Shown here: piece by piece, positions 11,038-21,303 of the stretch
Layout: every line of letters starts with the position of its first letter
Numbering within the stretch: the first letter of the stretch is position 1
DNA from: Siphonodentalium dalli
Lineage: Eukaryota; Mollusca; Scaphopoda; Gadilida; Siphonodentaliidae
Assembly (NCBI GenBank): GCA_032622095.1
Contig: CP136061.1
Span: 259,504,077-259,568,076, forward strand
Length of the DNA stretch: 64,000 nt
Direction: 5' to 3'
Translations under genes and position numbers: made by a program
Notes under the pieces: model-generated
What the model was told of the DNA's origin: nothing
The model's input: only the letters and a program-made list of their open reading frames with translations
The model's database searches: none

Positions 11038-11743
11038 CACTTTTTGTTCGCCGTTATATATTCCACCCTCTTGTGGTGCTACCAAACCAAAGTTCCCCGG
11101 TGCTTTCCTAAGAATTCACAGACAACACTGCGCCCATATGCATTGCAAATGTAGATCCTCCGGTGTACAAAGGAGAAAGAAGTATGATCTCTACGGTCTT
11201 ATAGCTACAGTAGGCAGTTGAGTCGTACCCGACCGATGGCAGGGTAGGATGGTCGGACTGCATTTTTAAAGTCCCCTCACCATTCCTTGATGTGACCAAT
11301 ACTCCAACAATTTGACTTCGACCAGGATAAAAAGGCAATCTTTCTGGTCGTTATGTGCACTGTAATGGGGTGCATGTCGATGTGGTCGACATGGGTTGTT
11401 GGCACTGGAATTGCCTGGATGCAAGGCGTCAGGGTATGGTGGAAGTGTCTGCTGCTGTTGAGTTATATATGGGTGTGTCTGTTTCGTCGGCTTAGTTTTA
11501 GTAGAGATTCATGGAATGATCTGTTCACGAATGAACACATGTTAGGTCGTTCATTGTATTATTCATGACTGTTGCATCATTGTTATGTACATAGACACCA
11601 TACTGTATTACAGAGACACTTGTGAAATCACAACACACCCACAGAACATGTTTTAATTTAGATATATGTGTGGGTTTAATTTTCCTTTTGTCTGTGCTTG
11701 ATTATGGCCAACGACTCATTCAACATGGTTGTTTACAGCGTTA
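11038..11743. other. Non-coding stretch
   Basis: Short ORFs only, on both strands, with no recognisable domain or splice pair. Nothing else seen. Confidence 0.5.
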
Positions 11744-12230
11744 GAAACCCTATCTAATTCGAGTCGACTTTCGGTCCAGCCTGTTAGCAAACCTATCTAA
11801 TTCGAGTCGACTTTCGGTCCAGCCTGTTAGCAAACCTATCTAATTCGTGTCGACTTTCGGTCCAGCCTGTTAGCAAACCTATCTAATTCGAGTCGACTTT
11901 CGGTCCAGCCTGTTAGCAAACCTATCTAATTCGAGTCGACTTTCGGTCCAGCCTGTTAGCAAACCTATCTAATTCGAGTCGACTTTCGGTCCAGCCTGTT
12001 AGCAAACCTATCTAATTCGAGTCGACTTTCGGTCCAGCCTGTTAGCAAACCTATCTAATTCGAGTCGACTTTCGGTCCAGCCTGTTAGCAAACCTATCTA
12101 ATTCGAGTCGACTTTCGGTCCAGCATGTTAGCAAACCTATCTAATTCGAGTCGACTTTCGGTCCAGCCTGTTAGCAAACCTATCTAATTCGAGTCGACTT
12201 TCGGTCCAGCCTGTTAGCAAACCTATCTAT
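11744..12230. repeat. 43-bp minisatellite, about 11 units
   Basis: Successive GAGTCGAC starts at 11761 and 11804 give a 43-bp period. Unit parts: AACCTATCTAATTCGAGTCG, ACTTTCGGTCCAGCCTGTTA, GCA. Units are almost identical; single changes are GTGTCGAC near 11847 and CAGCATG near 12122, pointing to recent amplification or homogenisation. Confidence 0.97.
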
Positions 12231-12324
12231 ACACGTCCGATTTAACGATACACGTCCGATTTAACGATACACGGTCCGATTTAACGATACACGGTCCGAT
12301 TTAAAGATACACGTCCGATTTAAC
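12230..12324. repeat. 19/20-bp minisatellite, five units
   Basis: Five units of (GA)TACACG(G)TCCGATTTAA(C) directly abut the 43-bp array, with no spacer. Units 3 and 4 have an extra G (20 bp); unit 4 ends in AAAG instead of AACG. Confidence 0.95.
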
Positions 12325-12981
12325 ACCAAATAATTCAGAATTTTTATTTCCTAAACAAATATTCTATACATATATATATTTTGTATTACTTGGTATATTG
12401 GCCTAATATTATTTATATTTCTATGATTTAAAACTTGCTGAACAGTTTGACTGGTACGCTGCCGTTCTATACTTCTTCTATACTTAGGTTGACATTCAAA
12501 ATTGTCCGTGTGTCGCTTCAGAATGTGTACTTATGTTTATTACACACCTCTGTCCATGTTACCGAAGACAGGTTTACCCCTGTATTAAGAGGTGTCCCCA
12601 GCCCCTGGATCTTACAGCAATTATTCTGTTAATCTGGCAAAAGAAAATGAAAAATACTTGCTATCTCCACCACCCGTATCACACATGCAGGCATCGCGAA
12701 AATCCACAAAATCATTTGTAAAGCAATATGTCTAAAACGAACACAAAAGATAACAATTGACAACGCTCTTTAATACCTACCGTTTTGGGGCGACGGAACC
12801 ATGTGCGCTCTTTATCAGTATATATGGCTAAAACACAGACCAATATCTCACTCCTTTATAGTGTGATCTTGGTCTGTGCTCTAAACATACAGACTGGCCG
12901 CTTGTTGGAGTTTTTGGTACGCTGTCAAAAATTTAAAACGTGCTAAAGCTTCATCTTTTTGACAAATGGCTACGATCTATT
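12325..12981. other. Non-coding stretch with an imperfect hairpin
   Basis: No gene. CACAGACCAATATCTCAC at 12834 is mirrored by GTGTGATCTTGGTCTGTG ending 12878. The nearby ACAACGCTCTTTAATACC (12761) belongs to the recurring AACGCTCTTT motif. Confidence 0.4.
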
Positions 12982-13292
12982 TATTTTTATACCCCCGCAA
13001 CGGAGTATACTGGAATCAGCTTGTCCGTCGTCCGTCCGTCGTCGGTCCGTGGACACAAATTTGTCAGTCGTTTTTTTTATAAATTTCCGTGAAACTTGGC
13101 GCATACATCAATTTTTCCACCTGTGCACCTGCGATTATGTTTAAGATTATGGTTAGGGTTGTGCACCTGCAATTGGAACTGTTATTTTAATATTTTAACT
13201 GAATGTTTACTGACATGTGAAACATCTTAGTATTTTAAAAACACAGGGGGTATCCTTAGTCCCATTGGGACAGTCACACCTCTAGTTTGGTA
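12982..13292. repeat. Dispersed repeat beginning TATACCCCCGCAACGGAGT
   Basis: Starts TTTATACCCCCGCAACGGAG, then a CCGTCCGTCGTC-rich block, a GAAACTTGGCGCATACATCA block, and ends GTCCCATTGGGACAGTC-ACACCTCTAGTTT. The order resembles a repeat class common in mollusc genomes, recalled from experience and not checked. No tRNA-like boxes or ORF are evident. Confidence 0.5.
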
Positions 13293-13728
13293 TAGGCCTA
13301 TACTATAGATTATTTTCTAGTGTAAAAAAACAGACAGAGTATCTTCAAAATCATTTGAGGACATTGCAAATATTTTGCTAAGACCCAGAGCTTCATATAT
13401 CTTGCCATCTGTATCAGCATGCCTGCAGGTGAAAAAGCCAATGCCATCAATCATATTAATGAGATATATGTCAGGATTCAATCGGTTAGGTTTTCATATT
13501 GTTCCCTTTGTCATAACCCCGCCAACCGCTGCTCATATTTCAAACATCACATCTAATGAAGCGTACACAATAACACTCATTTTGTGAATACGAATCGATT
13601 ATAACAAACAGTGTGAAAAAAAATATCGCACCGGGTTCCAAGTTTCGCCCCATTTGATTTAGTTTCATCGACTTAATAATTGCGTATGTTGAACTGTTTT
13701 GTGTTGCAGCATGAAATATGCCCTTTAG
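13293..13728. other. Non-coding stretch
   Basis: Nothing recognised; small ORFs on both strands lack support. Confidence 0.5.
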
Positions 13729-14249
13729 TAGATCATGCCATGAATCGATACTATGGCTACCGCCCGGAGAGATCATATTCCACCAGTACAATTAAACCTG
13801 GGAACTTTTTGAAGTTTTGACAGGGAACCTTATATAATCGAAAAAATAACAAAGGGAATATATTTCTTTGTTATTATCTCTTTCTTAAAAATGTACTTCA
13901 TGCACTGTAGGTAAAGGTCCCAACTCGAAATTTCACGATTTAAGTGACTTTGTGAGCGATTTTGTTTTGCGTTTCTTACAATTATGGAACTTTTCCTGGG
14001 TAATTAATTCAATGTTTATTGCGATATTGGCTCACAGAAAAACATGCAATTTCGAGTTGGGAACTTCACATATAGTGAAGTACACTATTAAGGAACAGAT
14101 AATCACTAAGAAATATATTCCCCGTGTTATTTTTTTGGACTTTATAAGGTTCCCTGTCAAAACTTCAAAAAGTTCCCAGGTTTTGTACTGGTGGAATATG
14201 ATCTCTATACGGGCGTTAGCCAGAGTATAGAGATTCATGGCATTATCTA
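13729..14249. mobile_element. Foldback MITE family A, copy 2
   Basis: TAGATCATGCCATGAATC at the left and GATTCATGGCATTATCTA at the right, with arms of roughly 220 bp around a central segment. Mirrored blocks: CACCAGTACAA / TTGTACTGGTGG, ACTTTTTGAAGTTTTGACAG / its complement, and CAACTCGAAATTTCACG / CAATTTCGAGTTGG. The 92-codon plus ORF lies inside the arms and is not a gene. Confidence 0.9.
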
Positions 14250-14268
14250 CCCCGTTGGGTGCACGGTA

Positions 14269-14769
14269 CACTCTTAGAACAAATGTGTATAAATACTACA
14301 CAATATGTGTTACATTTGATCTTAAACAAAATTGTGTAGAAATGCAACATTACATAAATGTGTCGGTGGAATTTTCTCAACATTGAATATGAGTAAATAT
14401 ATGAGATATTTTCTATTTGAGACATAAACCTCGTAAAAGCTGCCATAATACAAAATTGGCAGCTGCTTTAAAACTTTGTGCTACACAATTATGTGTTGTT
14501 CAGTTTTTACACAAACATAGTGTATAACAAAGTTTAAAGCTGCTGCCAATTGTTTGTTCTGTGGTAGGCTTTACGAGTTTTGTGTCTCCAATAGAACACA
14601 TTTCATCTAATAACTATGATACACTCACATATTCAATCATATTCAACGTTGATGATATTCCACCGTCACATTTAATTATTATATGTCATGTGTCATTTCT
14701 ACACAATTTTGTTTAAGATCAAATGTAACACATTTTGTGTAGTATTTATACACATTTGTTCTAAGAGTG
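14269..14769. mobile_element. Long foldback MITE family F, TA-flanked
   Basis: TA on each side, then CACTCTTAGAACAAATGTGT mirrored exactly at the right end. About 34 bp of the termini are perfect and the inverted symmetry continues imperfectly to the centre. Paired blocks are GATCTTAAACAAAATTGTGT and AAAGCTGC-CAAT. A related, more degraded sequence with ACACAATTTTGTGTAG motifs is at 48680-49400. TA target suggests a Tc1/mariner-type origin. Confidence 0.85.
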
Positions 14770-15005
14770 TATTTGCGTTGGCATGTCACGCGCGCTTGTC
14801 AATTCTGGCAACATTTTTGATCTACCAATAAAAGCAATCAATGCTGGTTTATAATTACTAATTCATAAATGTCATCACTCGTCGTGTTACTTGTCAAGTA
14901 GATATATAGGACTCGAATAAATATCACGCATCTACACGAGCGGGAGTGCATTCGTTTCCGAGAGACGGGCGTAGATCGAACACACTTCCTATTCCATGCT
15001 ACATA
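14770..15005. other. Non-coding spacer
   Basis: No recognisable feature. A 121-codon minus ORF (14838-15203) runs from the next MITE into this spacer and is not supported. Confidence 0.5.
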
Positions 15006-15441
15006 GTGCGTAACCAAGCCTGCATATAGCGTGTCTGTCATTTGCAGAATGAGGTCCACAGAGGGTGAATTTAGTGACGCTATCCCGCATAGCGGGCTAG
15101 CATCACTAAATTCACCCTCTGGGGACCTAATTCTGCTAAGGCCCTCAACTGCTATGAAATTCCCCAGTTGAAGTTGGTGATGTTCGCCCATTGGGCACCT
15201 CAATTATGAATTTTATCTTCTGTAAATTAGGGGATATAGAAACTTCCTAGAAGGGAAATGTAACTAAAACTAATTTGATACTATAGATACTTTCCAGAAG
15301 ATGAGGCCTAAGCAGAATGAGGTCCCCAGAGGGTGAATTTAGTGACGCTAGCCCGCTATGCGGGATAGCGTCATTAAATTGACCCTCTGGGGACCTCATT
15401 TTGCAAATGACAGACACACTATTTGCAGGCTTGTGCGTAAC
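15006..15441. mobile_element. Twin-hairpin MITE family J with 9-bp TSD
   Basis: The exact duplication GTGCGTAAC lies at 15006-15014 and 15433-15441. Between them are inverted termini of about 130 bp starting AAGCCTGCA(T/A)ATAG(C/T)GTGTC. Each arm contains its own hairpin: GAGGGTGAATTTAGTGACGC mirrored by GCATCACTAAATTCACCCTC, with CCCGCATAGCGGG at the tip. A 9-bp TSD with long TIRs fits a Mutator-like origin; other 8-9-bp superfamilies are possible. No transposase. Confidence 0.9.
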
Positions 15442-15852
15442 AAAAATACAAACGTTCAAGAACTTTCTATATACTGCGCATTACTGTTGCTGGTGAATGT
15501 GATTAAAATTAGGCCAGACTATATACCATCCGTCAAATATCTCCGAAATAAATTAACAGTTATATAGAGATCCATTAAGAGACCAGGACACACCGGGCTG
15601 TTCATGGTTGTTCGGCCCGGGGTGAGAACATTTTGAAAACTATACAAGAAAATCTCGAATCCGATAAACTAGACTGGCATCAACTGAAGCGTTCCTATTT
15701 TCTTGTAAATTTCAATTGGGGGAGGGGTGCGTAAGATTTTTTTTGGGATTTACAGCTGCAGGAGTTACCGTTAAAATCTCGAGATTAATGGGGTCTTTAC
15801 GTGGTGTTATATGATGCCGACAAGTTCATTTAATGTCAAAATTACGATTAGC
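15442..15852. other. Non-coding stretch
   Basis: Nothing recognised beyond a weak GGGCTGTTC / GAAC-type repeat near 15596. Confidence 0.45.
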
Positions 15853-16201
15853 CAATTCGGCTGGTTAAACAACACATGTGGCGGCCCACGTCCGGAATTT
15901 TCCCGGTCTCCCGATCAGCCATACAGTCCGCCTCTGCCCTCGTGAATTTATGTGAGAAGAGTACCATCTTATTGGATACACGGCTGGTTAAACAACACAT
16001 GTGGCGGCCCACGTCGGTTTCATTTGCGGCCCAAGTTGTGGTTGGTCGGCCCAACCACATATACCCCCCCCCCCCCCAACCGTAAAAAAAAAACCTCGGA
16101 TTCTCGCTTGGTAGAAAATCACGTGGAATCAGAATTTTTCCGGCCTCCGGCCCATCGGGAAATTTCCCGGTCTCCCGATCGGCCAGTCCGCCTCTGTGTA
16201 T
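15853..16201. repeat. Family G: direct repeats with homopolymer core
   Basis: GGCTGGTTAAACAACACATG plus TGGCGGCCCACGTC occurs twice (15859 and 15981). CCGGTCTCCCGATC occurs at about 15903 and 16169, followed a few bases later by CAGTCCGCCTCTG, a phrase present again at about 16945. A C16 run is near 16063 and an A10 run near 16085. The 126-codon minus ORF covering this is repeat-derived. Confidence 0.65.
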
Positions 16202-16229
16202 GAGTATATCCAACATATCCTCCTGCAAA

Positions 16230-16560
16230 TAGGTTCATATTGGACGTAGATATTAACATAGGTTCATATTGGACGGATTTGATTATGAAATAAGCCATAG
16301 TGAGGTATACCTGTTATTTCGTTGAATGGCGCGGGCCACAGTGAAACCACATTATAAAGTTAGAATAAATAATGCCAATATGGGCGTATTTCGCACGATG
16401 TGCACCAAATACCCCCGGACTTATTTGTGATATGAATACGCCCGGGCTTATTTGTGATATTAATACGCTCATATACGGCTGTTTTCGTGGCCCATTTAGG
16501 TTCATATAGAACGTAATTCAGATTCAAATAACGGCGATATGGACGTTCAATATGAACCTA
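16230..16560. mobile_element. Foldback element with TAGGTTCATATTGGACG ends
   Basis: TAGGTTCATATTGGACG occurs twice at the left (16230 and 16259). Its complement GTTCAATATGAACCTA closes the element at 16560. The interior repeats CCCCCGGACTTATTTGTGAT / CGCCCGGGCTTATTTGTGAT. Length about 331 bp. TSD not clear. Confidence 0.6.
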
Positions 16561-16689
16561 TTTTCAATTTATAATGCAAATTGTCCGTAGCCGTGTGCAT
16601 TTGTCTGGAGTTAGACCGCTAGATGTTAGATTTTATGCAATTTTTCAGGTAAAAATATCTGAATGGTCTCATACCGGGAATATATAGAA

Positions 16690-16970
16690 CCATGGTTTAT
16701 GAATATATATGATATTAGACCAGAGGTGCAAATGGAATTATGCAAAAACATGTATTTGGTCTGCATCTGATTCAAGGGGGGGGGGGGTGCAAATGGAATT
16801 ATGCAAAAATATGTATTTGGTTTGATTCTGATTCAAGAGGGGGGGGTGCAGTTGGAATTTTCCAAGGTGGACTGTGGACGCCCCCCCCCCCCCAAACAGA
16901 TGGGCCGGTATTATATTAATTTCCCGGGCCGGTTTCTTTACCCAGTCCGCCTCTGCTCATACAATCACCG
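16690..16970. repeat. G/C-tract repeat related to families B and G
   Basis: GTGCAAATGGAATTATGCAAA is present twice (16726 and 16788), each near TCTGATTCAAG and a G-run. Then comes GTGCAGTTGGAATTTTCCAA, a C14 run, and CCCAGTCCGCCTCTG. 16561-16689 holds nothing recognised. Confidence 0.5.
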
Positions 16971-18050
16971 GAAGAACGATATATACATGTTACATGTTCG
17001 TGACACACAGAGAGAACGATATATACATTTTACATCTTTGTGACACACAGAGAGAACGAAATATACATTTTACATGTTCGTGACACATAGAGAGAACGAT
17101 ATATACATTGTACATGTTCGTGACACACAGAGAGAACGATATATACATTTTACATGTTCTTGACACACAGAGAGAACGATATATACATTTCGCATGTTCG
17201 TGACACACAGAGAGAACGAAATGTACATTTTACATCTTCGTGACACACAGAGAGAACGATATATACATTTACATGTTTGTGACACACAGAGAGAACGATA
17301 TATAAATTTTACATGTTCGTGACACACAGAGAGAACGATATATACATTTTACATGTTCGTGACACACAGAGAGAACGAAATGTACATTTTACATGTTCGT
17401 GACACACAGAGAGAACGATATATACATTGTACATCTTCGTGACACACATAGAGAACGATATATACATTTTACATGTTCGTGACACACAGAGAGAACGATA
17501 TATACATTGTACATCTTCGTGACACACATAGAGAACGATATATACATTTTACATGTTCGTGACACACAGATAGAACGATATATACATTTTACATGTTCGT
17601 GACACACAGAGAGAACGGTATATACATTTTACATGTTCGTGACACACAGAGAGAACGATATATACATTTTACATGTTCGTGACACGCAGAGAGAACGATA
17701 TATACATTTTACATCTTCGTGACACACAGAGAGAACGATATATACATTTTACATCTTCGTGACACACAGAGAGAACGATATATACATTTTACATCTTCGT
17801 GACACACAGAGAGAACGATATATACATTTTACATCTTCGTGGCACACAGAGAGAACGATATATACATTTTACATCTTCGTAACACACAGAGAGAACGATA
17901 TATACATTTTACATCTTCGTGACACACGGAGAGAACGATATATACATTTTACATCTTCGTAACACACATAGAAAACGATATATACATTTTACATCTTCGT
18001 GACACACGGAGAGAACGATATATACATTTTACATCTTCGCGGCACACAGG
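16971..18050. repeat. 40-bp minisatellite, about 27 units
   Basis: Unit: GACACACAGAGAGAACGATA + TATACATTTTACATGTTCGT, 40 bp. Variants are arranged in zones: ACATGTTCGT dominates up to about 17700, ACATCTTCGT after it. A duplicated block with ATTGTACATCTTCGTGACAC plus ACATAGAG recurs at 17420 and 17500. Because 40 is not a multiple of three, all frames stay open for several units, giving repetitive ORFs on both strands that are artefacts. Confidence 0.98.
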
Positions 18051-18344
18051 GAGTATGACATCAGAAAAGCCTAGTGTTTGCTGTCATCCTCCCTTTCTAT
18101 ACCAGATGAAAACATTGTCCATTATAATATCTCTATGTTCAATGCATGCTATGTAACATAAATATATCGAGGATAAATAATCCATGTTTAAACTAAGTGT
18201 CACATTCGTATTTTGCAATAATGATATCACAAAAAAGAAGCCAATATCGTAGTACAGAGATTTTATGAACAATGAAAAATTATGTTTATATTGGCATCTG
18301 GGAAGAAATGTATACAATATTATTCATTTATTTTTAGCTATTTC
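18051..18344. other. Non-coding stretch
   Basis: No feature recognised; the 77-codon minus ORF is unsupported. Confidence 0.45.
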
Positions 18345-18636
18345 CCACATTATTTGTTGCCCTTATTAGTTATTGAAAACAATTATTAGTCATATGCGGT
18401 GAACAGCACCTATTGCATGACTCCGGGTAAAGTTACATCTATCATTTAAGTTGATAACAAACGCTCTTTAAAGACAATTTAAATCATTTGATGTCAACAG
18501 AACATATCCCGTCACATTCCCCGCGTTATTTTACTTTTGTCATAAGATGTGTGCACCATTTTCTCCACGTATCTTCTGGACTGATAATAAACGCTCGTTA
18601 GTCCCCCTTTAAGTCGCATGAGGTCAAATGCATTTT
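18345..18636. repeat. Helitron-associated repeat, left part (family H)
   Basis: Loose tandem units sharing TTATTAGT, a GGTGAAC(A/G)G(C/G)ACCTAT block, CATGACTCC-GGGT, and AACGCTC(T/G)TTA. They continue after the inserted element at 19086-19535, where CTCATGACACTCTACGGGTC and CTAATAACGCTCCCCGGGTC repeat. Probably one element interrupted by the twin-hairpin insertion and hairpin at 18637-19085. Confidence 0.45.
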
Positions 18637-19012
18637 TTTACCCTGTGCCAATGCATTCTCTTATATATGCGAGTCGACCATAGGTCGCCTCGCATATATA
18701 AGAGAATGCATTGGCCTATAACAATTTTTTACAATTTTAATAATTTGTTCTTGTATTCTTTAACAATTTTATAATTTCACCCATACAGAGCCCCAGACAA
18801 ACATGAGCAGACGACACTCTTCTATGTGCTTCTATATATGTGGGGCTCCCTGCAGGGTAATGGATGTTTTTTTATTTTATGTCCTAAAAATTGTAAGAAA
18901 CATTTATTTAAAAAACATGATAAAAAATTGTTAGGCCAATGCATTCTCTTATATATGCGAGGCGACCTATGGTCGACTCGCATATATAAGAGAATGCATT
19001 GGCACAGGGTAA
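18637..19012. mobile_element. Twin-hairpin module copy C2
   Basis: Inverted ends TTTACCCTGTGCCAATGCAT / ATGCATTGGCACAGGGTAAA. Two 69-bp hairpins (first at about 18646, second ending about 19003) flank a longer centre than in C1. The centre includes GAGCCCCAGACAAACATGAG and CTATATATGTGGGGCTCCCT. Here the outer GTGACCCGCC ends of C3 and C4 are missing, so this copy is either truncated or the module moved alone. Confidence 0.8.
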
Positions 19013-19085
19013 AAAGATTTGTAAAGATGAGCCGCCTAACCATGAGACATTCTCATGGTTAGGCGGCTCATCTTTACAAATCTTT
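19013..19085. repeat. Perfect 73-bp hairpin
   Basis: Two exactly complementary 35-bp arms (starting AAAGATTTGTAAAGATGAGC) around the 3-base loop CAT. It directly abuts copy C2, sharing its A-run. No copy of this sequence was seen elsewhere in the window. Confidence 0.97.
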
Positions 19086-19535
19086 CCACATATATTCTAA
19101 GCTGATTAAGAACGCTCTTTATTGTTCGTATTTGACCCTTTACGTCGTCTGGTGTCAACGGCATCTATCTCATGACACTCTACGGGTCAATTTATCCCCG
19201 TGTTTCAATTTTCATTGATCAGATTGAAACCATTTGGGTATATCATTCATGATTTGGTTAAATTAGTTATTAGTGCCCTTTTAAGACATCTAATAATATA
19301 TCCCGGGCCAAACAACCGAAGTGTACATATTTTCAGCTGCGATGGTCTAACAGTTTTGTCGCCTCTTGCCAAAATATGTATTAAATAATTATTAGTGCCT
19401 TTTAACAGCTGGGTGAACGGGACCTATCTAATAACGCTCCCCGGGTCAAATTACAAATGTTCAGCTCCGATGGTCCAGCCGTTTTGTCGCATATAAGCGG
19501 ACAAACAAACAAAATTGAGTTGTATTAGAAAAGAT
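19086..19535. repeat. Helitron-associated repeat, right part (family H)
   Basis: Contains GAACGCTCTTTATTGTTCGT, a CATTTGGGTATATC block and two GATGGTC(T/C)A(A/G)C-GTTTTGTCGC blocks. It ends GCGGACAAACAAACAAAATT. That end is the complement of the 5' end of the Helitron-like element at 22125 (GTTTGTTTGTCCGCTTATAT), so the family lies here in the opposite orientation. Confidence 0.5.
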
Positions 19536-20063
19536 AAGGTGGCCCACAATAGATATCGACAGTTGAACATAATTATGTTATGACTATAATTGGTAAATTG
19601 AGATGTATTTTATCGTCAGAGTGTCTAGCTTTATGGATGTAACTTGGTGTAAGCATAATTAACAAAAACATGTTGTATATGTCTGGACTACATTGAAGCC
19701 TGTGTTTCTTGAACAGTCAACTGATGGCAAAAGCAAATATGTCATAAAGACATCACATGCATGGGATAAAAGGCTATTTCAAAAACACATAACCATCTGT
19801 TTAGTTTTCGATTTCATTCTTTGCATTCGATATGTTCGAATGAGTGTATAAAACTGCGTTTGATCTCAGTTAAAGGTAAATGGATTCTTTAGTCACGCTT
19901 TGGAGCGCGACGGCCCGAGAGCGATAGGTCGGCCACAGGTATACTTTCTATGTGATAAAACATATGGCTGTGTTCTTACTCCAGACACAATGTCATATCT
20001 GAACACATTTGTTCATTTTGTTGTACATATTCTTACTTACTGTGTGCAATGTTATTTGTTGAA
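19536..20063. other. Non-coding stretch
   Basis: No gene or repeat recognised. Confidence 0.45.
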
Positions 20064-20190
20064 TTAATGTATTGTGTTTGGAGAAGACCGAACAAACGTA
20101 TTGTGAAATGTTAAACGCTTTTTAATTATATATAAAAAAACCTTAAACATTTCACAATACGTTGGTTCGGTCTTCTCCCAAACGCATTAA
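20064..20190. mobile_element. Foldback element
   Basis: Left arm GTTTGGAGAAGACCGAACAA-ACGTATTGTGAAATGTTAAA is mirrored by AACATTTCACAATACGTTGG-TTCGGTCTTCTCCCAAAC. Arms are about 45-50 bp with few mismatches and the loop is AT-rich. Confidence 0.8.
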
Positions 20191-20244
20191 CCAACGAAGA
20201 ATACACAAATGCACAATATATATTTAAAACATGCTGCTTGATGT

Positions 20245-20335
20245 AGACTAAGTCTTGGTCCCCAATATATTTGAGTTGTAAGCTGTTGCGTCAAAACAGC
20301 ATCATCCTAACCGATAGCCCCAGTTTATATTTATT
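20245..20335. repeat. Family E fragment
   Basis: Has AGACTAAGTCTTGGTCC, AAGCTGTTG and AAACAGCATCATCCTAACCG. The last is the complement of the GGTTGGGATGATGCTGTTT block in the 10946 hairpin. Degraded terminus of the family represented fully at 42618. Confidence 0.5.
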
Positions 20336-20350
20336 TGAATTAAGTGCATT

Positions 20351-20791
20351 TGTGACCCGCCATATCAAATCCAGTCGGAAGTCGGGATTTTTTTACCCTG
20401 TGCCAATGCATTCTCTTATATATGCGAGTCGACCATAGGTCGCCTCGCATATATAAGAGAATGCATTGGCCTATAACAATTTTTTACAATTTTAATAATT
20501 TGTTCTTGTATTCTTTAACAATTTTATAATTTCACCCATACAGAGCCCCAGACAAACATGAGCAGACGACACTCTTCTATGTGCTTCTATATATGTGGGG
20601 CTCCCTGCAGGGTAATGGATGTTTTTTTTATTTTATGTCCTAAAATTGTAAGAAACATTTATTTAAAAAACATGATAAAAAATTGTTAGGCCAATGCATT
20701 CTCTATGGTCGACTCGCATATATAAGAGAATGCATTGGCACAGGGTAAACAAAATCCCGACTTACGACTGGATTTGATATGGCGGGTCACA
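20351..20791. mobile_element. Twin-hairpin element with GTGACCCGCC ends (C3)
   Basis: Outer inverted repeat TGTGACCCGCCATATCAAAT-CCAGTCGGAAGTCGGGAT mirrored at the right end. Inside this, ACCCTGTGCC and the same 69-bp hairpin module as in the piggyBac-like MITEs. The right hairpin has lost part of its left arm (CATTCTCTATGGTCGACTCG). The ends differ completely from the TTAACCCTTTACCC type, so the module sits in a different element. No TSD is certain. Confidence 0.85.
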
Positions 20792-20870
20792 TTTGATTTA
20801 GTTTTCGGATGGCAAGCGATAAAGGCGAATAATGTTCACTGTTTTTGTGTGACCGCTTAACCCATTTGAC

Positions 20871-20955
20871 CCTTTCATGAAGCTTCCTGAATTTTTTAGT
20901 GAAAACCTTTTTGTGCCAATGCATTCTCTTATGTATGCGTCATATAAGAGAATGA
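20871..20955. repeat. Degraded twin-hairpin relative
   Basis: TTGACCCTTTCATGAAGCTTCC followed after 30 bases by GTGCCAATGCATTCTCTTAT and a much shortened hairpin. The same lead sequence (ACCCTTTCATGACTGGAGCT) occurs at 58770 before another degraded hairpin and at 21726 alone. Confidence 0.6.
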
Positions 20956-20964
20956 TTCCGTTGT

Positions 20965-21297
20965 CGTTAATTTGTCATATACCGGTTACCAGTCTACATG
21001 TACATATATATATATAACCGTTATACACCCCACCCCGTCGTTCACCACTTCCCTGGTCGTTAATTTGTCATATACCGGTCACCAGTCTACATGTACATAT
21101 ATATATATATAACCGTTATACACCCCACCCCGTCGTGCACCACTTCCCTGGTCGTTAATTTGTCATATACCGGTCACCAGTCTACATGTACATATATATA
21201 TATAACCGTTATACACCCCACCCCGTCGTGCACCACTTCCCTGGTCGTTAATTTGTCATATACCGGTCACCAGTCTACATGTCCATCTATATATAAC
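20965..21297. repeat. About 93-bp tandem repeat, 3.6 units
   Basis: Unit starts CGTTAATTTGTCATATACCG at 20965, 21058, 21153 and 21246; length varies with the (TA)n run. Includes ACACCCCACCCCGTCGT and CACCACTTCCCTGGT. The 70-codon ORF here is repeat-derived. Confidence 0.95.
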
Positions 21298-21303
21298 CTT
21301 TAG

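Noticed and set aside
14838-15203. 121-codon minus ORF
   Set aside because: Runs through one arm of the twin-hairpin MITE J and its flank; no domain and no conservation in the mirrored arm.
15848-16228. 126-codon minus ORF
   Set aside because: Made of family G direct repeats and homopolymer tracts; duplicated motifs explain the repeated residues.
16990-18040. Several 67-85-codon ORFs on both strands
   Set aside because: They are translations of the 40-bp minisatellite; since 40 is not divisible by three, all frames repeat every 120 bp without a stop. No start context or splice sites.
16971-18050. CRISPR-like regular repeats
   Set aside because: Units are contiguous with no unique spacers, there are no cas genes, and the window is eukaryotic. 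The same applies to the 43-, 44-, 37- and 14-bp arrays.
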